DNA of 42,812 bases from a virus. Each line of letters starts with the position of its first letter. Within the stretch, counting starts at the first letter, position 1. Position numbers and translations under genes: made by a program. The stretch covers positions 1 through 42,812 of the IMG/VR virus record IMGVR_UViG_3300007512_000075, one strand, 5' to 3'. The notes beneath the pieces are model-generated. The model did no database searches. It had not been told where the DNA came from and saw only the letters and a program-made list of their open reading frames with translations. Positions 40,687 through 42,812 of this stretch are shown here, piece by piece.

Positions 40687-41094
40687 TTAAAACTGTTCCT
40701 CCGGTGCCTGATACACAGGAGCAGCCGCCGCCGCACCCTCACGAGGATTCTTATTCTGAGTAGTGGTAGCCCACCTCAATGTCGGACCAATCTCATTCAC
40801 ATTGATCTCCGTGAACTGCCTCGTCTTACCAGACTCATCCTCAACTCGACGTATCTTAACAACACCAGCAACCATGACACGATCACCGCTGCTGCAAGAC
40901 TCAGCCACATTCTCACCCATCTTCCCCCAAATACTGAGGTCAAAGAACTCGGTGGATTCCTGCTCCACCCCCTTCTTGTTCGTCCACTTCTTGTTGATCG
41001 CAAGGCCGGTGTTACACACATTCGTACCTGATTCAAAGTACCTCAACTCCGGGTCACGGGTCAGGTTACCCCAACCAATCCAAGTGTTACTCAT
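40687..41094 (-). CDS. ssb: Single-stranded DNA-binding protein
   Basis: The 135-residue product is a typical OB-fold SSB: MSNTWIGWGNLTRDPELRYF at the start, VCNTGLAINKKW, STEFFDLSIWGKMGENVAES, GDRVMVAGVVKIRRVED and GKTRQFTEINVNEIG. An Ala-rich linker leads to a short acidic tip (APEEQF) comparable with the protein-docking tail of bacterial SSBs. It coats single-stranded DNA during replication and recombination and recruits partners. AAGGAAG precedes the ATG, and the gene overlaps its upstream neighbour by eight bases. Confidence 0.9.
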   Translation of the reverse strand: MSNTWIGWGNLTRDPELRYFESGTNVCNTGLAINKKWTNKKGVEQESTEFFDLSIWGKMGENVAESCSSGDRVMVAGVVKIRRVEDESGKTRQFTEINVNEIGPTLRWATTTQNKNPREGAAAAAPVYQAPEEQF

Positions 41095-41293
41095 AACTAT
41101 CTTCCTTTCTTGATTTGATTTGATTATCTACCAGCGAATCCAACAACCCCTGCTGATACTCGTCGTACCTCGCTTGCGCAAGAGTCTCAACAATACTGTT
41201 CAACGACTCACGAAAATCTGCACCCTCATCCACCAACTGGTGAACAGTAAGAGACTGCACCTCATCAGCCGCATCATCTATCGAATACGTCAC
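41087..41293 (-). CDS. 68-residue acidic helical protein
   Basis: Start chosen: GTG at 41293, five bases after GGAAGGAG and in a GTGA overlap with the zinc-finger gene upstream; a TTG at 41323 would add ten residues without a good site. The product is helical and acidic: MTYSIDDAADEVQSLTVHQL, then FRESLNSIVETLAQARYDEY and a charged end (IKSRKEDSYE). It precedes ssb with an eight-base overlap. No family recognised. Confidence 0.55.
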   Translation of the reverse strand: MTYSIDDAADEVQSLTVHQLVDEGADFRESLNSIVETLAQARYDEYQQGLLDSLVDNQIKSRKEDSYE

Positions 41294-41454
41294 GACACTC
41301 CTTCCGGAACCATCACATTCCAATACCGTTCAACATCACACTCGCCGCAAATAGTACCGAATGGCTTGTCCTTACACTTAGGCCACAACGGAAACTCAAA
41401 CCCCGCACCAGACCCACCACACACAGTGCAATACGGATTCATATTACGCGCCAT
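41290..41454 (-). CDS. 54-residue zinc-finger protein
   Basis: A leftward frame from ATG at 41454 has GGAGGG seven bases upstream and stops at TGA 41290-41292. The product begins MARNMNPYCTVCGGSGAGFE and contains CTVC (Cys9, Cys12), Cys27 and CGEC (Cys36, Cys39), then YWNVMVPEGVS. The double CxxC with an aromatic-rich middle suggests a zinc ribbon. It overlaps the gene upstream by 16 bases and the one downstream by four. Confidence 0.6.
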   Translation of the reverse strand: MARNMNPYCTVCGGSGAGFEFPLWPKCKDKPFGTICGECDVERYWNVMVPEGVS

Positions 41455-41720
41455 ACTGTAGCCCTCCTACCATTACCTTGCATCACCAACTCAATAGGCT
41501 CAATTCGACCTGCCTTATGCAACTCTACCCGGCGAGGACGCTGAGTAGAACCATCCATACCCAACCCAGCCTGCATTTCCTTATCAGTAGCAGGCCCATA
41601 GTAGTACAACCAAGTGAATATCTTGTCACGCAACGATGTAGCCTGCTTGATCATAGAATCAGCAGCCTCCCAACTTGTTACACTCCCAGATACAAACGGC
41701 AACTGATTAGAATGGTTCAC
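41439..41720 (-). CDS. Winged-helix-like DNA-binding protein
   Basis: The 93-residue product starts at GTG with AAGGAGG nine bases upstream. After a short arm it has SLRDKIFTWLYYYGPATDKEMQ, LGMDGSTQRPRRVELHKAGRIE and VMQGNGRRATVWRVI. The order helix, TDKEM helix, STQRPRRVEL recognition helix and a beta wing with RATVW fits winged-helix proteins that recur in phages. It is a candidate early regulator or replication-associated factor. It overlaps its neighbours by 14 and 16 bases. Confidence 0.65.
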   Translation of the reverse strand: MNHSNQLPFVSGSVTSWEAADSMIKQATSLRDKIFTWLYYYGPATDKEMQAGLGMDGSTQRPRRVELHKAGRIEPIELVMQGNGRRATVWRVI

Positions 41721-41952
41721 TGTTCATAGCCTCCTTGCTTGCCTCAACCCAACGCTCTAGATAATTGTAACTTAAGGTCAACCTGCCACCCGCTTGATTA
41801 AACGCAGCATCCAAACTCGTGCCACTATGACGCGCCTCATTCACAGTCGTCAACGCATCAGACACAAGATCCTCAACGATGCGAGCCATAGTAGGCCACG
41901 ACATTGCATCAACAGGCAGCCGGTACACATCAGAAAGATCAGGACTCGTCAT
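41707..41952 (-). CDS. 81-residue helical protein of unknown function
   Basis: Three ATG codons stand in a row; the third (41952) has GAGG six bases upstream and is preferred. The product has DVYRLPVDAMSWPTMARIVE, DALTTVNEARHSGTSLDAAFN and LERWVEASKEAMNSEPF, all helical and mildly acidic. It overlaps the gene upstream by 14 bases. No family recognised. Confidence 0.55.
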   Translation of the reverse strand: MTSPDLSDVYRLPVDAMSWPTMARIVEDLVSDALTTVNEARHSGTSLDAAFNQAGGRLTLSYNYLERWVEASKEAMNSEPF

Positions 41953-42211
41953 CATCATCCTCGTTCTCGTTCGCTTCCATCAAGACATTGATCTGTTGAA
42001 CCAACCGGATAGCCGCAACATGATTCAACCGCACCTCAACGCCATCAATATTGAACGCAAAACCATTAGAGTATGTGTTAAACGCATGCACATAGTTACC
42101 GTTTTCGTCATCCAAATGAATAGTCGCAAAAGATATATCATCGAAACGCCACTTCTTAAGAAGAGATACGTCCTCTTCAGTAGTGTCAACACTAATTTCA
42201 ATCTTACTCAT
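41939..42211 (-). CDS. 90-residue acidic protein of unknown function
   Basis: The ATG at 42211 follows GAAGG by about eight bases. The product is beta-rich in the middle (ISFATIHLDDENGNYVHAFN, GFAFNIDGVEVRLNHVAAIR), then helical, with a strongly acidic tail (ANENEDDDDES). The acidic tail could mimic DNA or bind a basic partner, but that is speculation. It overlaps the next gene by 14 bases. Confidence 0.55.
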   Translation of the reverse strand: MSKIEISVDTTEEDVSLLKKWRFDDISFATIHLDDENGNYVHAFNTYSNGFAFNIDGVEVRLNHVAAIRLVQQINVLMEANENEDDDDES

Positions 42212-42224
42212 CACTTACCTTCTC

Positions 42225-42323
42225 TCATATAGTTGTTAGGTACCGGTTGAGACACACACCTTCATCTCTCACATCAGGGACCGGTAACTCCTGCACCCTG
42301 CCAAGCGAACTCAAATAGTACAT
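42225..42323 (-). CDS. Possible 32-residue small protein
   Basis: A leftward frame from ATG at 42323 overlaps the preceding gene by 13 bases and stops at TGA 42225-42227, filling a gap that otherwise lacks a gene. The product begins MYYLSSLGRVQELPVPDVRD and ends CLNRYLTTI. The overlap pattern is like that of accepted neighbours, but the ribosome-binding site is weak. Confidence 0.4.
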   Translation of the reverse strand: MYYLSSLGRVQELPVPDVRDEGVCLNRYLTTI

Positions 42324-42568
42324 GTATGCTTCAACACGCCATCACATTCAGGCATCTGCGCCGCAGTCAACGGCTCACTCAACACCCGCTGACACGAACA
42401 ACACCAATCACTGCGATTATAACGAGACAAACGTGCATCACACTTGACACACACACGCCCCGTCGGTCGCTTACAAACACAATGAGCAACAGCAGGAACA
42501 ACAGGAACCAACGCAGTAATCATCTCCTGTGAACGCGACCACGGACTAGGACTTGAATGCTTTTCCAT
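42311..42568 (-). CDS. 85-residue cysteine-rich zinc-binding protein
   Basis: The ATG at 42568 has AGAGG eight bases upstream. The product carries a hydrophobic start (MITALVPVVPAVAHC), then CVCKRPTGRVCVKCDARLSR and SDWCCSCQRVLSEP, and a last CDGVLKHTC. Seven closely placed cysteines between residues 30 and 59 fit two zinc sites. Binding of nucleic acid or of host RNA polymerase is possible; nothing decides it. It overlaps the first early gene by 23 bases. Confidence 0.6.
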   Translation of the reverse strand: MEKHSSPSPWSRSQEMITALVPVVPAVAHCVCKRPTGRVCVKCDARLSRYNRSDWCCSCQRVLSEPLTAAQMPECDGVLKHTCTI

Positions 42569-42698
42569 TACGAAACCTCTTAATCAATCTACTAAACCAA
42601 CCTAGCCTATCAACCTTCAACGCAGCAACCAACGCAGCCTGACGCTCAAACCTCTGCGCCCTCACTATCGCATCATACCTAGCCTGATACTCACTCAT
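42546..42698 (-). CDS. 50-residue basic protein, first gene of the leftward module
   Basis: The ATG at 42698 follows AAGGAG by seven bases; a longer frame starting further right has a low-quality N-terminus and no site. The product is helical and basic: MSEYQARYDAIVRAQRFERQ, an Ala/Leu segment, then WFSRLIKRFRNGKAFKS. The pattern of Arg/Lys and hydrophobic residues suggests an amphipathic helix that may bind nucleic acid or membranes. As the first early gene, it would be expressed soonest after infection. Confidence 0.6.
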   Translation of the reverse strand: MSEYQARYDAIVRAQRFERQAALVAALKVDRLGWFSRLIKRFRNGKAFKS

Positions 42699-42812
42699 TA
42701 CATACTCCTTACTAAAAGCCAACAGTTTAGAACCAGCGGAACATTGGGGTGGGGTTCCCCATCCCACGGATGGAATAAGCGGCGGGCAATGTTGATGCCA
42801 GCGCGTTTCTGG
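42699..42812. other. Non-coding right end with a 20-base near-palindrome
   Basis: The last 114 bases hold no gene. GGGGTGGGGTTCCCCATCCC at 42746-42765 is an inverted repeat around a TT centre with one mismatched pair. It lies about 50 bases upstream of the first leftward gene, where an operator or promoter element would be expected. No clear -35/-10 pair was found in the leftward direction. Confidence 0.45.

Noticed and set aside
40660-40700. Classical -1 programmed frameshift at the end of ssb
   Set aside because: The CAG TTT TAA sequence does not fit the X-XXY-YYZ slippery heptamer, because the Phe tRNA would have to re-pair with GTT; kept only as a weak alternative to a sequence error.
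1-42812. Terminal direct repeats linking the two ends of the window
   Set aside because: The first and last tens of bases show no visible identity; circularity cannot be judged from the sequence alone.
1-42812. Temperate lifestyle genes (integrase, repressor, attachment site)
   Set aside because: None was recognised; the Gp3-like protein alone is not enough to call the phage temperate.

Overview
The window reads as a nearly complete tailed-bacteriophage genome, probably a podovirus-like phage of an actinobacterium. The host guess rests on three things: a WhiB-like iron-sulfur protein gene (a family confined to Actinobacteria and their phages), a gene of the phiC31 Gp3-like family known from actinophages, and a holin of actinophage type. 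Base composition looks close to half G+C by eye (not counted). No tRNA, CRISPR array, integrase, transposase or insertion sequence was seen.

Layout. Positions 1-586 are non-coding, G/T-rich and structured. A rightward late module on the + strand (587-35264) follows. It starts with fibre and appendage genes: a Gp80-like protein, a glycine-rich fibre, three adjacent related distal proteins, a tail-assembly-chaperone-like protein and a protein built of 20-residue repeats. Next come the packaging genes (large terminase with a fused N-terminal helix-turn-helix, then the portal) and a block of very large virion proteins (2528, 796, 355, 1232, 381 and 437 residues) that probably form the internal core or ejection apparatus; one carries a lytic transglycosylase domain. 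A small lysine-rich protein, a holin and a membrane protein precede the capsid group (scaffold-like protein, FmdB-type zinc ribbon, SU10-type major capsid protein). The module closes with neck and nozzle candidates, a tail fibre, an M15 peptidase endolysin, a small unknown protein and a metallophosphoesterase.

A terminator-like hairpin at 35280-35323 separates this from a leftward, presumably early, module on the - strand (42698 down to 35354). That module is a packed series of small genes: SSB, a WhiB-like regulator, a DUF932 protein, a Cas4-like nuclease, a Gp3/RDF-like protein, an HNH endonuclease, a probable winged-helix protein, and several tiny cysteine-rich proteins of 46-85 residues. 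Most genes overlap their neighbours by 1 to about 20 bases or start just after a Shine-Dalgarno sequence, so translation is probably coupled.

If the genome is circular or circularly permuted, the two modules diverge from a control region of about 700 bases made of 42699-42812 plus 1-586, which holds direct repeats, an inverted repeat, a G-quadruplex-like tract, a near-palindrome and a candidate late promoter. No DNA polymerase, primase, helicase or RNA polymerase is recognisable. The phage therefore either borrows host replication with its own recombination-type proteins (SSB, Cas4-like nuclease, Gp3-like protein), or its polymerase lies outside the window. The most unusual items are an 18-base coding repeat (Gly-Pro-Pro-Gly-Thr-Pro) dispersed in-frame through the 1232-residue virion protein, the cluster of miniature zinc-ribbon genes, a Gp3/RDF-like gene with no visible integrase, and a small gene after ssb that lacks a usable start codon.
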